DNA of 64,000 nt from Lentzea fradiae (GCF_900100955.1 NZ_FNCC01000006.1:186001-250000); one strand, 5' to 3'. Counted from the first letter of the stretch, positions 1 to 8,833 are shown. The notes: generated by a model from the letters alone, not told the origin. A program made the numbers and translations.

Positions 1-174
1 CCGCCCAAGGTGCTGCAGCGGGTGCTGCGGTTCGACTCGGCGCTGCGCCTGGCGTGGACCGGCGTGCCGTTCGCCACCGTCGCCGCGGAGGCGGGCTACG
101 CGGACCAGGCACACCTGGCCCGCGAGGTCCGCGCGCTCGCCGGCGTGTCGCTGGGTCAGCTGATCCGGCCGTGA
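1..174 (+). CDS. AraC-family transcriptional regulator, C-terminal end (partial)
   Basis: Only the last 57 codons lie in the window; the gene starts to the left. The peptide contains the second half of an AraC-type DNA-binding domain: an Arg/Leu-rich helix (FDSALRLAW), a helix-turn-helix ([18 protein letters not shown]) and the terminal [10 protein letters not shown], which is how many actinobacterial AraC proteins with an N-terminal DUF6597-like or cupin domain end. The sensing domain and target cannot be seen. The stop codon lies inside the 3' end of the convergent gene on the minus strand, an overlap of 19 bases. Confidence 0.8.
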   Translation, partial: PPKVLQRVLRFDSALRLAWTGVPFATVAAEAGYADQAHLAREVRALAGVSLGQLIRP

Positions 175-983
175 CGGCGCAATGTCAGCAATGCGTCGAC
201 CGTCGCGATCGAGCGCCATTCGAAACGGGTGATCGGCGTGAAGGCGGGGAAGTTGAAATCCCAACCACCGTCTTCCCGCTGACCTCGTTCCAGGGCGTCC
301 AGATCTTTCTCGAGCTGTTCTTCGAAGAACCACCGGCAGGCGAGACTGGTCGGTTTCCGCGCGTACTCGTGCGGCCCCAACACCTCACCTTCCGCATAAC
401 CCTCGGTGCTCGGCGTCAGGTGCCGCAGCTTCTCGGCGACCAGCTCCGCACGCGCCCGGTCCGGCACCTCGTCCAGGAACATCGCCGCCGCGCGCAGCTC
501 GTACGGGTGGGTCTCCCGCAGCTCGTCGATCTTCAGCCAGCAGTAGTCCGTCGCCAGGTCCAGCCACGGATGACTCACCCCGAGCTCGTGCAACGCGGCC
601 GCGATCTGCGCCGTGAGCAGCAGTCCGCCCTGGTCGTCGGCGGTGATCCAGGGCGCCATCGGGTGCCCCTTCGAGGTCGACAGGCCGAACGGGACACTGC
701 CGTCGGGACACGTCGCTTCGAGCCAGCCCAGCACCGGCTCGGCGTGCTCGGGGGCTCCCGCCTCGGCGAACATCTGCAGGGCGCGCAGAACGTGCAACGG
801 CTGGCTGGTGGGCCCCCGGTGATCGGGTTCGAGCCCGTACCCGTACCCGCCGTCGTCGTTGCGGTAAGCCAGCACCGCACGCACCACCGCTTCGGCACCA
901 CCACCGTCGAAAGCGTGCTCGAACCAGCGTTGCTCCAGCGTGCGGGCATTGTGCCAGAGGAAGTACCTCGCGCGTTCGATCAT
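156..983 (-). CDS. Hypothetical protein with a terpenoid-cyclase/prenyltransferase-like alpha-toroid fold
   Basis: The 275-residue soluble protein has repeated segments of the kind seen in alpha6/alpha6 toroid enzymes: [15 protein letters not shown] near residues 41-55 and [13 protein letters not shown] near 237-249, both of the QW-like Gly-Gly-Trp/Tyr type. The DxDD or metal-binding signature of true cyclases is not visible, so a terpene substrate should not be assumed. It starts with ATG, has no signal peptide, and converges on the AraC gene. Proteins of this kind are common in Actinobacteria and generally uncharacterised. The call rests on repeat pattern alone. Confidence 0.7.
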   Translation of the reverse strand: MIERARYFLWHNARTLEQRWFEHAFDGGGAEAVVRAVLAYRNDDGGYGYGLEPDHRGPTSQPLHVLRALQMFAEAGAPEHAEPVLGWLEATCPDGSVPFGLSTSKGHPMAPWITADDQGGLLLTAQIAAALHELGVSHPWLDLATDYCWLKIDELRETHPYELRAAAMFLDEVPDRARAELVAEKLRHLTPSTEGYAEGEVLGPHEYARKPTSLACRWFFEEQLEKDLDALERGQREDGGWDFNFPAFTPITRFEWRSIATVDALLTLRRHGRIS

Positions 984-1130
984 GTGCCGACCGTAGGCCG
1001 GTGGGCGGGCGGGGTCTTGAACGAAACGGCCATGTGACCTGATCAGCTCATTCGTTCGCCTACGGGCGGAACCGCGGCTGTGTAAAAATCCTCTTACCGG
1101 GGTGTGGAGTTCTGAGGGGAGCTGGCTGAG

Positions 1131-1532
1131 ATGCTGATGTTCGACGCAGTGGTGCCGGTGACGAAGGCCGTGGCGGCGGGTGCCGCTGCGGGCGCGGCGG
1201 CGGGTGCCTCAGCCGGTGGAACCGCGAAGTTCAGCGTCGACCCCGACCAGGCCGAGAAGATGATCCAGGGTCTCGAAGCCGCCGTCGCCCGGCTGCGCCA
1301 GCTGCGCACCACGGGAGACGAGCTGACCCAGTCCGGCGCCCCCGGTCCCGACCCGTACAGCGGCTGGGCCACCCTGGCGATGCGCAGGAGCGCCGGCGAC
1401 CAGGACGGTGGCTACGTCTGGTCCAACGACAAGGCACGCGTCGCGCTCGAGCAGACCATCGCGAACATCAAGAAGGCCCTGGCCGAGTACCGGGGCACTG
1501 ACGAAGCCGCTGAGAACGCGGTGAAGGGCTGA
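1131..1532 (+). CDS. Small Ala-rich protein opening an ESX accessory operon
   Basis: The 133-residue protein has a very Ala/Gly-rich start (residues 8-30), then a mostly helical body containing DPDQAEKMIQGLEAAVARLRQL and ending in EAAENAVKG. The helix-turn-helix length and small size are compatible with a type VII secretion substrate, but there is no clear WXG motif. It is the first gene of a tight series with three DUF3558 lipoproteins, a PPE-like protein and an EspG-like chaperone, the basis for placing it in ESX biology. Its last codons (GTG AAG GGC TGA) seem to provide the ribosome-binding site for the next gene. Function unknown. Confidence 0.8.
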   Translation: MLMFDAVVPVTKAVAAGAAAGAAAGASAGGTAKFSVDPDQAEKMIQGLEAAVARLRQLRTTGDELTQSGAPGPDPYSGWATLAMRRSAGDQDGGYVWSNDKARVALEQTIANIKKALAEYRGTDEAAENAVKG

Positions 1533-1539
1533 GACGACC

Positions 1540-2121
1540 TTGAAGCGCATGACCGCTCTGCTGACCGCCGTCATCGCCGTCGGCGTGCTCGCCGGCTGCT
1601 CCGAGAAGACCGGCGGCACCGCGGGCACGACCCTCACAACCGGCGGTGGTCAGACGAGCACAGCTCCCACCAGCGAGAGCTCGTCCTCCGGTCTCAGCAT
1701 CGCCAAGTTCGCCGACAAGCCGTGCGACCTGCTCACGGAGGCCCAGGTCGCGAAGCTGGGCGAGGTCGCCGCACCCAAGACGAGCACGAGCACGCTCGGC
1801 CCGAAGTGCACCTGGGAGGGCAAGGACATCCTCAAGAACTCCACGTACGTCGTCTACGCGACGGTGGACCAGGACGTGGAGGCCATGGTCGACCGCGTCA
1901 AGACCAACCCGATCTTCACCGAGAAGAAGATCGGCGACGTCCGCGTCTTCATCAACGACTCGACGGACGGCGTGATCCACTGCCGGGCGATCATCGAGGT
2001 CTCGAAGACCGACTCCGCCACCGTCGACGCCGACATCGCCGCGGAGGAGCGGGCGGCCAAGCCGGCGTGCACCGAGGCCGAGTCGGTCGCGGCCATGGTC
2101 ATCGAGACGCTGAAGGGGTAG
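1540..2121 (+). CDS. DUF3558 lipoprotein, copy 1
   Basis: The 193-residue predicted lipoprotein has a short positively charged start, hydrophobic stretch and lipobox (VLAGC, Cys near residue 20), followed by a Ser/Thr-rich linker and a DUF3558 domain. The domain shows the family's opening around FADKPCDLLTEAQVAKLG, a second Cys in KCTWEGK and a third in VIHCRAIIEVSKTDS. The family is restricted mainly to Actinobacteria and often adjoins ESX or PPE genes; its molecular role is not known. It most likely starts at TTG, because the same TTG AAG/AAA CGC context precedes all three copies. It sits seven bases after the preceding stop. Confidence 0.9.
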   Translation: MKRMTALLTAVIAVGVLAGCSEKTGGTAGTTLTTGGGQTSTAPTSESSSSGLSIAKFADKPCDLLTEAQVAKLGEVAAPKTSTSTLGPKCTWEGKDILKNSTYVVYATVDQDVEAMVDRVKTNPIFTEKKIGDVRVFINDSTDGVIHCRAIIEVSKTDSATVDADIAAEERAAKPACTEAESVAAMVIETLKG

Positions 2122-2128
2122 CGCGACC

Positions 2129-2710
2129 TTGAAGCGCATGGCCGCCTCGTTCACCGCCGTCATCGGTGCCGTCGTCATCGCCGGCTGCTCGATGCAGGCC
2201 AGTGGCAGCGCGGGTACGGCTTCCCCCGTCAGCGGAGACCTGACCAGCAGCACATCCGCCGGTGAAGGATCGTCTCCGGGCCTCAGCATCGCCGAGTTCG
2301 CCGACAACCCCTGCGACGTGCTGACCGCGGAGCAGGTGGCGAAGCTCGGCGGCGTGAACGCCGGGAAGCCTGGGACCAGCACGCTCGGCGTGACCTGCGA
2401 GTGGGCGGGCAAGGTTCCCACCGACAACTCCACGTACACGGTCTACGTCACCGAGGACAGGGACGTGGAGGCCATGGTCCAGAACGTCAAGGGCCAGCCG
2501 ATCTTCACCGACAAGAAGATCGGTGACGTGCGGGTGGTGGTCAACGACTCGACCGACGGAACCCTGCACTGCAGGGCGATCATCGAGGTCGGCAAGACCG
2601 ACTCGGTCACCGTGGACGCCAGGATCGCCGCCGCCGAGCGCGCTTCGAAGCCGGCGTGCACCGAGGTCGAGTCGGTCGCGACGATGGTCATCGAGACGCT
2701 GAGGGGGTGA
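2129..2710 (+). CDS. DUF3558 lipoprotein, copy 2
   Basis: This is a close paralogue of the preceding gene: same 193-residue length, lipobox IAGC, Ser/Thr linker, then FADNPCDVLTAEQVAKLG and LHCRAIIEVGKTDSVTV. Similarity across the whole mature domain indicates tandem duplication. The protein should be anchored on the outer face of the cytoplasmic membrane. The TTG start lies seven bases after the previous stop, and the ribosome-binding sequence is the 3' end of that gene (CTGAAGGGGTAG). An ATG three codons downstream is possible but is absent in copy 3, which argues for TTG here. Confidence 0.9.
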   Translation: MKRMAASFTAVIGAVVIAGCSMQASGSAGTASPVSGDLTSSTSAGEGSSPGLSIAEFADNPCDVLTAEQVAKLGGVNAGKPGTSTLGVTCEWAGKVPTDNSTYTVYVTEDRDVEAMVQNVKGQPIFTDKKIGDVRVVVNDSTDGTLHCRAIIEVGKTDSVTVDARIAAAERASKPACTEVESVATMVIETLRG

Positions 2711-2717
2711 GCACACC

Positions 2718-3281
2718 TTGAAACGCTTGATCGCTCTGCTGACCGCCGTCGCCGCCGTCGGCGGGTGCACCGGCACGAAGACCGACGGGGCCGCCACCGC
2801 GGCGTCCGCGAACACGGCCGGAACGACGAGCAGCGCGCCTTCGGACAACGGCCCGAGCATCAGCCAGTTCGTGGCCAACCCGTGCGGCATCCTCGATGCC
2901 GACCAGGTGGTGACTCTCGGCTCGGTTCGCGCGGCCACGCCCGGAACCGGCACACTCGGCCCGAACTGCACCTGGAAGGGCCAGGACGCGATCAAGAACT
3001 CGACCTACGTCGTCGCCGTGACCGAGGGGCAGGACTTCGAGGACATGGTCAGCAGGGTCAAGGCCAATCCCGTTTTCACCGACAAGGAACTCGACGGCAT
3101 GCGCGTGATCACCACCGATCGCGCCGATGGTGAGCTCGCCTGCCTGACTTCCATCCAAGTCTCCAAGAGCGACTCGATCACGGTGCAGCTCAACACAGCC
3201 GCGGACGAACGGGCGACCAAGAAGGCGTGCCCGGAGACCGAGCGGGTCGCGCAGTTGATCGTCGAAAACCTGAGGGGGTAG
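2718..3281 (+). CDS. DUF3558 lipoprotein, copy 3 (most diverged)
   Basis: This third tandem member has 187 residues. It has the shortest leader, with GGC in place of a textbook lipobox: the Cys near residue 16 is preceded by VGG, so lipidation is likely but weaker to call. The mature domain keeps the family pattern (FVANPCGILDADQVVTLG, NCTWKGQDAIKNSTY, LACLTSIQVSKSDS). There is no nearby ATG (the third codon after the start is TTG), so translation must begin at TTG in the sequence TTG AAA CGC TTG. It ends in CTGAGGGGGTAG, which provides the ribosome-binding site for the PPE-like gene six bases on. Confidence 0.88.
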   Translation: MKRLIALLTAVAAVGGCTGTKTDGAATAASANTAGTTSSAPSDNGPSISQFVANPCGILDADQVVTLGSVRAATPGTGTLGPNCTWKGQDAIKNSTYVVAVTEGQDFEDMVSRVKANPVFTDKELDGMRVITTDRADGELACLTSIQVSKSDSITVQLNTAADERATKKACPETERVAQLIVENLRG

Positions 3282-3286
3282 CAGAA

Positions 3287-4618
3287 ATGCCTGGAGATGA
3301 GCCGAACATCGCTGGTTTCGCAATGCTTCCCTTCGCGGGCGGTGAAACCGTCTACAAGTGGTTCGAGAAGGGCAGAGGCCCGAGCCGGAGCACAGCGCCC
3401 ACCGCACAGGCGTGGCGAGAACTCTCGGCCGGCCACAACGACGTCTCGCGGCTGATCGAGAAGGCCGTCGCCGACTCCGGCGCGTCGTGGGAAGGCGCGG
3501 CGGGTGACGCGGCGCGGGGTGCCACCTCGCCGTTGGCGACCTGGGCCGACGTCACGGGGCAGTCGGCGACGTCGGCCGCGACCACGGCGGACACGGTGGG
3601 TCAGGCGTACGTCAACGCCAAGAACTCCATGTCGAAGCCGCCCGAGGTGCCGGACAAGCCGTTCCTCAACGACTGGGCGTTCTGGGAGACCGACTACGAC
3701 CAGGCGGTCGAGAAGAACCAGCAGGTGAGCGAAGCGAACATGCGCGCGTTCAACCAGTACGGGAGCGCGGTCGAGGCGAGCACGAACAGCATGCCGACGT
3801 TCATCTCGCCGACTGCCAACGACGCGAGCATGGAGCAGGGGAACGGCTCCACGAACATCAGCAGTGTCGACAAGATCAACGATCACAGCGGCAACACCAG
3901 CGGTACCAACAACAACACGGGCTCCGGCAACCGCAGCGGGGTCGACAACGGCTCCACGAACACGTCCGGGTGGAAGCCGCCGGGTGACACTACGAACCCG
4001 TCTTGGCTGGAGCCCGGTCCGCCGAAGACGCAGACGCCTCCCGGTTTCGTCGACCCGAACGACCCGCGCAACCCGCGGCCACCCGGTACCGACGTCGGTG
4101 TGCCGCCTGGTGGGCGGTATGACCCGAACAACCCCAACGACCCGCGCAACCGCGGGCGCCTCGACCCGAACGACCCGCGCAACCGTCCTGGTGGCACCAA
4201 CAACGGTGGTCGCGGGCCCGGCGGTGGTGGCGGCGGAGGCGGCGCCGGTGGTGGCAGCCGTGGTGGTGGTCTCGGCGGTGGTGGTCTCGGCGGTGGTGGC
4301 CTCGGTGGCGCCGCGGCGGCTCGTGGCATCGGCGGGCCCGGTGGCATGGGTGGTGGGTTCGGTGGCGCGTCGGGTGTGGCCGGTGACGCCGGTCGCGGTG
4401 GCGGCAGCTTCGGGCCCACCGGTGCCGGATCGGCTGGTGCGGCGGGTGCCGCCGGTCGTGGCGGCTTGGGTGGCATGGGTGCCGGTGCGATGGGCGCCGG
4501 TGCCGGTCGTGGGCAGGGAGAAGAGGACAAGGAGCACAAGTCCGCGTCCTACCTGCAGGAGACCGAGGACATCTTCGGTGACGGGACGATGGTGGCACCG
4601 CCCGTCATCGGCGGCTAA
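3287..4618 (+). CDS. PPE-domain protein with long Asn/Pro- and Gly-rich C-terminus (putative ESX substrate)
   Basis: The product has 443 residues. The N-terminal 180 residues are helical with a WXG/PPE-like arrangement (SWEGAAGDAARG near residue 68), as in actinobacterial PPE-domain proteins exported by ESX systems. Residues about 190-310 are low complexity, with repeated DPNDPRN-type units. Residues about 310-410 are almost pure Gly/Ala (GGGGG runs). The end, YLQETEDIFGDGTMVAPPVIGG, is charged and then hydrophobic, and similar tails close many PPE proteins in this order. ATG was chosen because AGGGGG lies at normal distance in the 3' end of the preceding gene. The EspG-like gene follows after nine bases. 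Confidence 0.85.
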   Translation: MPGDEPNIAGFAMLPFAGGETVYKWFEKGRGPSRSTAPTAQAWRELSAGHNDVSRLIEKAVADSGASWEGAAGDAARGATSPLATWADVTGQSATSAATTADTVGQAYVNAKNSMSKPPEVPDKPFLNDWAFWETDYDQAVEKNQQVSEANMRAFNQYGSAVEASTNSMPTFISPTANDASMEQGNGSTNISSVDKINDHSGNTSGTNNNTGSGNRSGVDNGSTNTSGWKPPGDTTNPSWLEPGPPKTQTPPGFVDPNDPRNPRPPGTDVGVPPGGRYDPNNPNDPRNRGRLDPNDPRNRPGGTNNGGRGPGGGGGGGGAGGGSRGGGLGGGGLGGGGLGGAAAARGIGGPGGMGGGFGGASGVAGDAGRGGGSFGPTGAGSAGAAGAAGRGGLGGMGAGAMGAGAGRGQGEEDKEHKSASYLQETEDIFGDGTMVAPPVIGG

Positions 4619-4627
4619 GGGGAGAAC

Positions 4628-5407
4628 GTGCTTCGGAGCAAGGTCGCCATCGGGGTCACGGCGCTCTACCAGGCGTGGCAGGCCGCCGGTCTGCCGTCGC
4701 TGCACAGGGCGCTGCTGACCCAGGTCGACTTCGACGAGGAGCGCCTCGAGTCGGGTGACGTGGGCGAGCTGGAACAGCTGCAGCGCTCGGCCTGGGCGCA
4801 GCTCGAGCAGTACGGGCTCGCGCGGGGCGGGCAGGTCCACCCGGACCTGGCCGGCGCGTTGCGGCTCGTGGTCGAGGCGGGTGTGGAGTACTGGGCGTTC
4901 TTCAGCGCGAAGGACGGCCCTCAGCAGAGCGCGCTGGTCGTGGCGAACGGCCAGGACGTGCTGCGGATCGTGCTCACGCCCGACAAGCTCTTCGTGCTCG
5001 AGCCGATCCGCGCGGAGGAGGCCCCGCAGGCACTGGTGGGTGCTCTGCCGCCCACGCCGGCGGGCAAGGGCGCCCCGATCACGGTGCCCGAGGACGCGCT
5101 GAAGCCGAAGCAGCAGCCCCGCTACGAGGACACCGGGTCGTTCCTGCAGCAGAGCCGTCCGGTGAGCACGCCGAACGACCAGCTGGTCACGCAGCTGAAG
5201 GAGATCCTGAACCAGCCGCGCACCGGCGGTGGCCAGGTCTTCTCGGCCAAGCGCGACCACCTCGGCCGCAAGCAGCGCTGCGTTCACCCGCTCACGTTCA
5301 TCGACACGCCGGGTGGACGGTACCTCGCGGCCAAGAGCGAGGGCTGGCTGCGGGTGCAGCCAGCCGACTTCGGCACGCTCGCCCGCATGACCGCGACGAT
5401 GCCGTAG
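4628..5407 (+). CDS. ESX secretion-associated protein EspG-like chaperone
   Basis: The 259-residue protein matches the usual EspG length. EspG proteins bind PE/PPE-type substrates in the cytosol and keep them soluble for type VII secretion. Family-like features are the central YWAFFSAKDGPQQSALVVANG strand region, the LVGALPPTPAGKG loop and a C-terminal section ending in RYLAAKSEGWLRVQPAD. It is immediately downstream of the PPE-like gene, the canonical genetic position, so that protein is the probable client. It starts at GTG with GGGGAGAA eight bases upstream. No secretion core component (EccB, EccC, EccD) is in the window. Confidence 0.87.
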   Translation: MLRSKVAIGVTALYQAWQAAGLPSLHRALLTQVDFDEERLESGDVGELEQLQRSAWAQLEQYGLARGGQVHPDLAGALRLVVEAGVEYWAFFSAKDGPQQSALVVANGQDVLRIVLTPDKLFVLEPIRAEEAPQALVGALPPTPAGKGAPITVPEDALKPKQQPRYEDTGSFLQQSRPVSTPNDQLVTQLKEILNQPRTGGGQVFSAKRDHLGRKQRCVHPLTFIDTPGGRYLAAKSEGWLRVQPADFGTLARMTATMP

Positions 5408-5411
5408 GACG

Positions 5412-6578
5412 TCAGGAGAACCGCAGCGCGTCCGGCCCCAGGTCGGCCGGGCTGCGGTGTCCCGACAGCCCGAGCGTGAGGTCGAAGTCCGCGAGCAGGC
5501 CGCGCAGCACGTGCTTCACACCGACCTGGCCGCCGTGCGCGAGCCCGTACGCGAAGGGCCGTCCGACCATCACGGCCTTGGCGCCCAGCGCCAGTGCCTT
5601 CACGATGTCCGCGCCCGTGCGCACGCCGGAGTCGAACAGCACGTCGACCTGCTCCCCCACCGCCTCGACGATCGACGGCAGCGCGTCCAGCGACGCGACC
5701 GCGCCGTCGACCTGGCGGCCGCCGTGGTTGGACACGACGACACCATCCATTCCGGACTCGACGGCCCTGCGCGCGTCGTCGGCGTGCTGGATTCCTTTCA
5801 GGACGATCGGGCCGTCCCAGTGCTCGCGCAGGAACGACAGCTGGTCCCACGACTTGTCGGTGCCGGTGAACAGCTGCACCCACCGCAGGATCGCCATCGG
5901 CAGGTCGTCCTCCGGCGCCTTCTGCAGCCCGGCGCGGAAAGCCGGGTCGCTGAACGGGATCGCCGTGCCGACGCCGCGCAGGAACGGCAGGTACGCCTGG
6001 TCGAGGTCGTGCGGCCGCCACGCCAGCGTCCACGTGTCGAGCGTGACGACCAGCGCGGTGTACCCGGCCTTCTTCGCGCGCTCCAGCAACGACGCGCACA
6101 CGTCGGGGTCGTTCGGCCAGTAGAGCTGGTACCAGCGCGGCCCTTCGCCGGACGCCTCCGCGACCTCCTCGATGGTGTGCGACGACGCGGTCGACAGCAC
6201 CATCGGCAGCCCGAGCTCCGCCGCGGCCCGCGCGGTCGCCAGCTCGCCGTCCGGGTGCAGGATCGACTGCACGCCAACGGGTGCGAGCATCACGGGTGCG
6301 GGCAGCTCGGTGCCCAGCACGGTGACGCCGAGGTGCCGTTCGGTCGCGTTCGTCAGCATCCGCGGCACGATCCGGACGCGGTCGAACGCCTCGCGGTTCG
6401 CGCGCATGGTGGCGCCCGATCCCGCGCCTCCCGCCACGTACCAGAACGGACCCGGGCCCAGCCGGTCACGCGCGGACTGCTCCAGCGCGTCCGGGTCGGT
6501 GGTGAACGGCGGCACGGTGCCGCCGAGTCCTTGCAGGTAGATCTCATTCTGGTACGAGGCGAAAGACGTCATGCGCAT
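5412..6578 (-). CDS. FMN-dependent alpha-hydroxy-acid oxidase (lactate 2-monooxygenase type)
   Basis: This 388-residue TIM-barrel flavoenzyme oxidises an L-2-hydroxy acid. Visible family features are the N-terminal FWYVAGGAGSGATMRANREAFDRVRIVPRML region, the FMN-binding core DGPIVLKGIQHADDARRAVESG with the active Lys, and the catalytic signature SNHGGRQVDG with His as base. Residues APVGVQSILHPDGE resemble lactate 2-monooxygenase rather than LldD dehydrogenases, so lactate to acetate plus CO2 is a reasonable but unproven activity. An internal ATG two codons in (6572) is an equally good start. The gene converges on the EspG-like gene with four bases between stops and stands alone. Confidence 0.85.
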   Translation of the reverse strand: MRMTSFASYQNEIYLQGLGGTVPPFTTDPDALEQSARDRLGPGPFWYVAGGAGSGATMRANREAFDRVRIVPRMLTNATERHLGVTVLGTELPAPVMLAPVGVQSILHPDGELATARAAAELGLPMVLSTASSHTIEEVAEASGEGPRWYQLYWPNDPDVCASLLERAKKAGYTALVVTLDTWTLAWRPHDLDQAYLPFLRGVGTAIPFSDPAFRAGLQKAPEDDLPMAILRWVQLFTGTDKSWDQLSFLREHWDGPIVLKGIQHADDARRAVESGMDGVVVSNHGGRQVDGAVASLDALPSIVEAVGEQVDVLFDSGVRTGADIVKALALGAKAVMVGRPFAYGLAHGGQVGVKHVLRGLLADFDLTLGLSGHRSPADLGPDALRFS

Positions 6579-6592
6579 ACTTTGCTACGACC

Positions 6593-6622
6593 GTGCGGGG
6601 CTGGGAAGCACCAGCCCCGCAC
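6593..6622 (-). terminator. Hairpin downstream of secDF
   Basis: Perfect 12-bp arms (GTGCGGGGCTGG / CCAGCCCCGCAC) enclose a six-base loop. The hairpin lies eight bases beyond the secDF stop and just before the oxidase start. There is no U tract, as is common for actinobacterial terminators. Confidence 0.7.
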
Positions 6623-6630
6623 GCCCGGAA

Positions 6631-8790
6631 CTACACCTGTGCGGTCGCCTGCCGCGCGGGCTTTTTCGCGGCCGGGCGACGCGGCCAGCGCGACTCCAGC
6701 CAGATGGCGATCGGCGCGGCGGTGACCACAGTGGACGCCGTGCCCGCGACGAGGCCGATCAGCAGTGCCGTCGCGAAGTTGGCCAGGGAGCCGTCGCCCA
6801 GGACCAGCAGGGCGGCCAGCACGAACAGCACACCGATGCCGGTGTTCACGGTGCGGGGCACGGTCTGCACCACCGCGTCGGACACGACGTCCGGATACGG
6901 TGACTTGAACCGGGACCCGCGCAGCTCGCGCAGGCGGTCGAAGACGACCACCGAGTCGTTCACCGAGTAGCCGATGACGGTCAGCAGGGCGGCGAGGAAC
7001 ACGCCGTCGGCGGTCTTGCCCAGCCACGCGAACACGCCGACCAGCACGAGGACGTCGCTCAGCAGGGCGGCGACGGTGGCGAGGCCGAGGCGCCAGTCGA
7101 AGCGGACCGCCAGGTAGACGAGCTGGGCGGCGACGGCGATGGCGAGGCCGATCACGGCGTTGCGGCGCAGTTCGGAGGACAGCGACGGGCCGATGAGCTC
7201 GTTGCTGGACTGGCGGGCGCCGCCGTCGACCGCGGACGACACGACCTGGCCGATGCGGTTGGACGTCGCGTCGTCGATCGGGCCGGTGCGCAGGGTGATC
7301 TCGTTGCCGGACGAGGAGACGACGACGTCGTCGAAGCCCGCGTCGGCCAGTGCGGTGCGCACGCGGCCCGCGTCGACGGCGCCGCTCGCGTCGAAGTCGA
7401 GCATGCGGCCGCCGGTGAACTCGACGCCGAGGTTGAGGCCGCGGGCGAACAGGCCCGCCACCGCCACCAGGATGAGCACGCCGGCGCTGGCCAGCCACAG
7501 CCACGGGCGCCGGTAGAGGACCACGGACAGCCGCTGGCGGACGAAGCCGAGCGTGTGCAGGCCGCTCAGGGCGGGGCGCTTCGCGATGAACCGGGTGCCC
7601 ATCGCCCACTCGACCAGCACGCGCGACAGCACCAGGGCGCTGAACATCGACGCCAGCACACCGATGGTCAGCGTGACGCCGAAGCCCCTGACCGGGCCGG
7701 TGGCGAGCCAGAACAGCAGCCCGGCCGCGAGCAGGGTGGTGACGTTCGAGTCGGCGATCGCGCTCAGCGCGCCGCGGAAGCCGTTCTCCGAGGCGCGCCG
7801 GAGGTTCGCTTTCCGCCCGTACTCCTCCCTGGCCCGTTCGAAGATCAGGACGTTCGCGTCGACCGCCATGCCGATCGCCAGCACGAAGCCGGCGAGGCCC
7901 GGCAACGTCAGGGTCGCCCCCACGGCGAGCAGGCCCGCGTAGGCGACGGCCGCGTAGCCGATGAGGGCGAGAACGGCCAGGAAGCCCGCGAGCCGGTAGG
8001 CGATCATGAGAAACAGCGAGGTCAGGGCGATGCCGATGATGGCGGCCTTGGCGCTCGCGTCGATCGCCTCTGCGCCGAGGGTGGCGCCGACGGTGCGCTG
8101 CTCGATGACCTCGACCGGCACGGGCAGGGCGCCGGAGCGGATGACGAGGGCGAGCTCCTTGGCCTCCTCCTGGCCGAAGCGGCCGGTGATCGTGGTGGCG
8201 CCACCGGCCTGACCGGCGCCGCACGGCGTGTCGAGGCTGACCTCGGGCGACGAGATGGTCTCGCCGTCCAGCACGAACGCGATCTGGCGGCCGGGCGTGC
8301 CGGACGGCTCGCAGGCCGCCTCACCGGTGACCTTCTGCCAGGTGCCCGCACCGGCGCCCTGGAACTGGATGTTGACGACGAAGCCCGCGCCCTGCGAGTT
8401 GCGCGCGGACTGCGCGTCCGAGATGCCCTCACCGGTCATCACGGTCTCGCCGTTGCGCTGCACGTTCAGCTGCGCGGTGCGGCCGAGGACCTTGACGGCC
8501 TCCTCGGGGTCCTGCACGCCGGGCAGCTCGACGACGATGCGGTTCTCGCCGGAGCGGGCGATCACCGGTTCGGCCACGCCGAGCGCGTCGACGCGGCGGC
8601 GCAGGACCTCGAGCGAGCGGTCGGCCGCGTCGGCGTCGCCCTTCGCCTCGAGCACGATCTGGGTTCCGCCGCGCAGGTCGAGGCCGAGGCGCGGATCGGT
8701 GGTGAGCAACAGGAATGCGGAGGCGACGAGGACACCGAGCGCTATGAGACCGCGCACGAGCAGGCCCCGTCGCGCGGTGTCGCGCGACAT
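6631..8790 (-). CDS. secDF: Fused protein translocase subunit SecDF
   Basis: The 719-residue membrane protein joins SecD and SecF in one chain. SecDF uses proton flow to help pull exported proteins through SecYEG. The SecD half has a first membrane helix at about 10-30, then DLRGGTQIVLEAKG, the P1 periplasmic domain and six helices beginning near 260 with GLAGFVLAIGMAVDANVLIFERAREE. The SecF half starts near 425 and has NLGVEFTGGRML and VIGYSVNDSVVVFDRLRE. Actinobacteria normally carry separate secD and secF in the yajC-secD-secF-relA region, so this is likely a second, fused copy. The C-terminus is Lys/Arg/Ala-rich. A secreted small protein and a TPR protein lie upstream on the same strand. 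Confidence 0.92.
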   Translation of the reverse strand: MSRDTARRGLLVRGLIALGVLVASAFLLLTTDPRLGLDLRGGTQIVLEAKGDADAADRSLEVLRRRVDALGVAEPVIARSGENRIVVELPGVQDPEEAVKVLGRTAQLNVQRNGETVMTGEGISDAQSARNSQGAGFVVNIQFQGAGAGTWQKVTGEAACEPSGTPGRQIAFVLDGETISSPEVSLDTPCGAGQAGGATTITGRFGQEEAKELALVIRSGALPVPVEVIEQRTVGATLGAEAIDASAKAAIIGIALTSLFLMIAYRLAGFLAVLALIGYAAVAYAGLLAVGATLTLPGLAGFVLAIGMAVDANVLIFERAREEYGRKANLRRASENGFRGALSAIADSNVTTLLAAGLLFWLATGPVRGFGVTLTIGVLASMFSALVLSRVLVEWAMGTRFIAKRPALSGLHTLGFVRQRLSVVLYRRPWLWLASAGVLILVAVAGLFARGLNLGVEFTGGRMLDFDASGAVDAGRVRTALADAGFDDVVVSSSGNEITLRTGPIDDATSNRIGQVVSSAVDGGARQSSNELIGPSLSSELRRNAVIGLAIAVAAQLVYLAVRFDWRLGLATVAALLSDVLVLVGVFAWLGKTADGVFLAALLTVIGYSVNDSVVVFDRLRELRGSRFKSPYPDVVSDAVVQTVPRTVNTGIGVLFVLAALLVLGDGSLANFATALLIGLVAGTASTVVTAAPIAIWLESRWPRRPAAKKPARQATAQV

Positions 8791-8833
8791 GGGTGGAAAA
8801 GCCTTCCGGGAGAAGAAAAAGGGTGTGTGGGGA

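Noticed and set aside
4200..4520. GGT/GGC-rich DNA that could pass for a tandem DNA repeat
   Set aside because: It codes for the Gly-rich tail of the PPE-like protein; codon-level variation shows it is a protein-level low-complexity region, not a conserved DNA repeat.
3005..5287. 760-codon open frame on the minus strand antisense to the DUF3558/PPE/EspG operon
   Set aside because: It is Arg/Ala/Gly/Thr-rich with no domain, runs opposite to four convincing genes and is the usual by-product of high GC third positions.
5457..6725. Long plus-strand frame antisense to the hydroxy-acid oxidase
   Set aside because: The minus-strand reading has all catalytic motifs of the FMN oxidase, while the plus reading is low-complexity Arg/Gln/Val.
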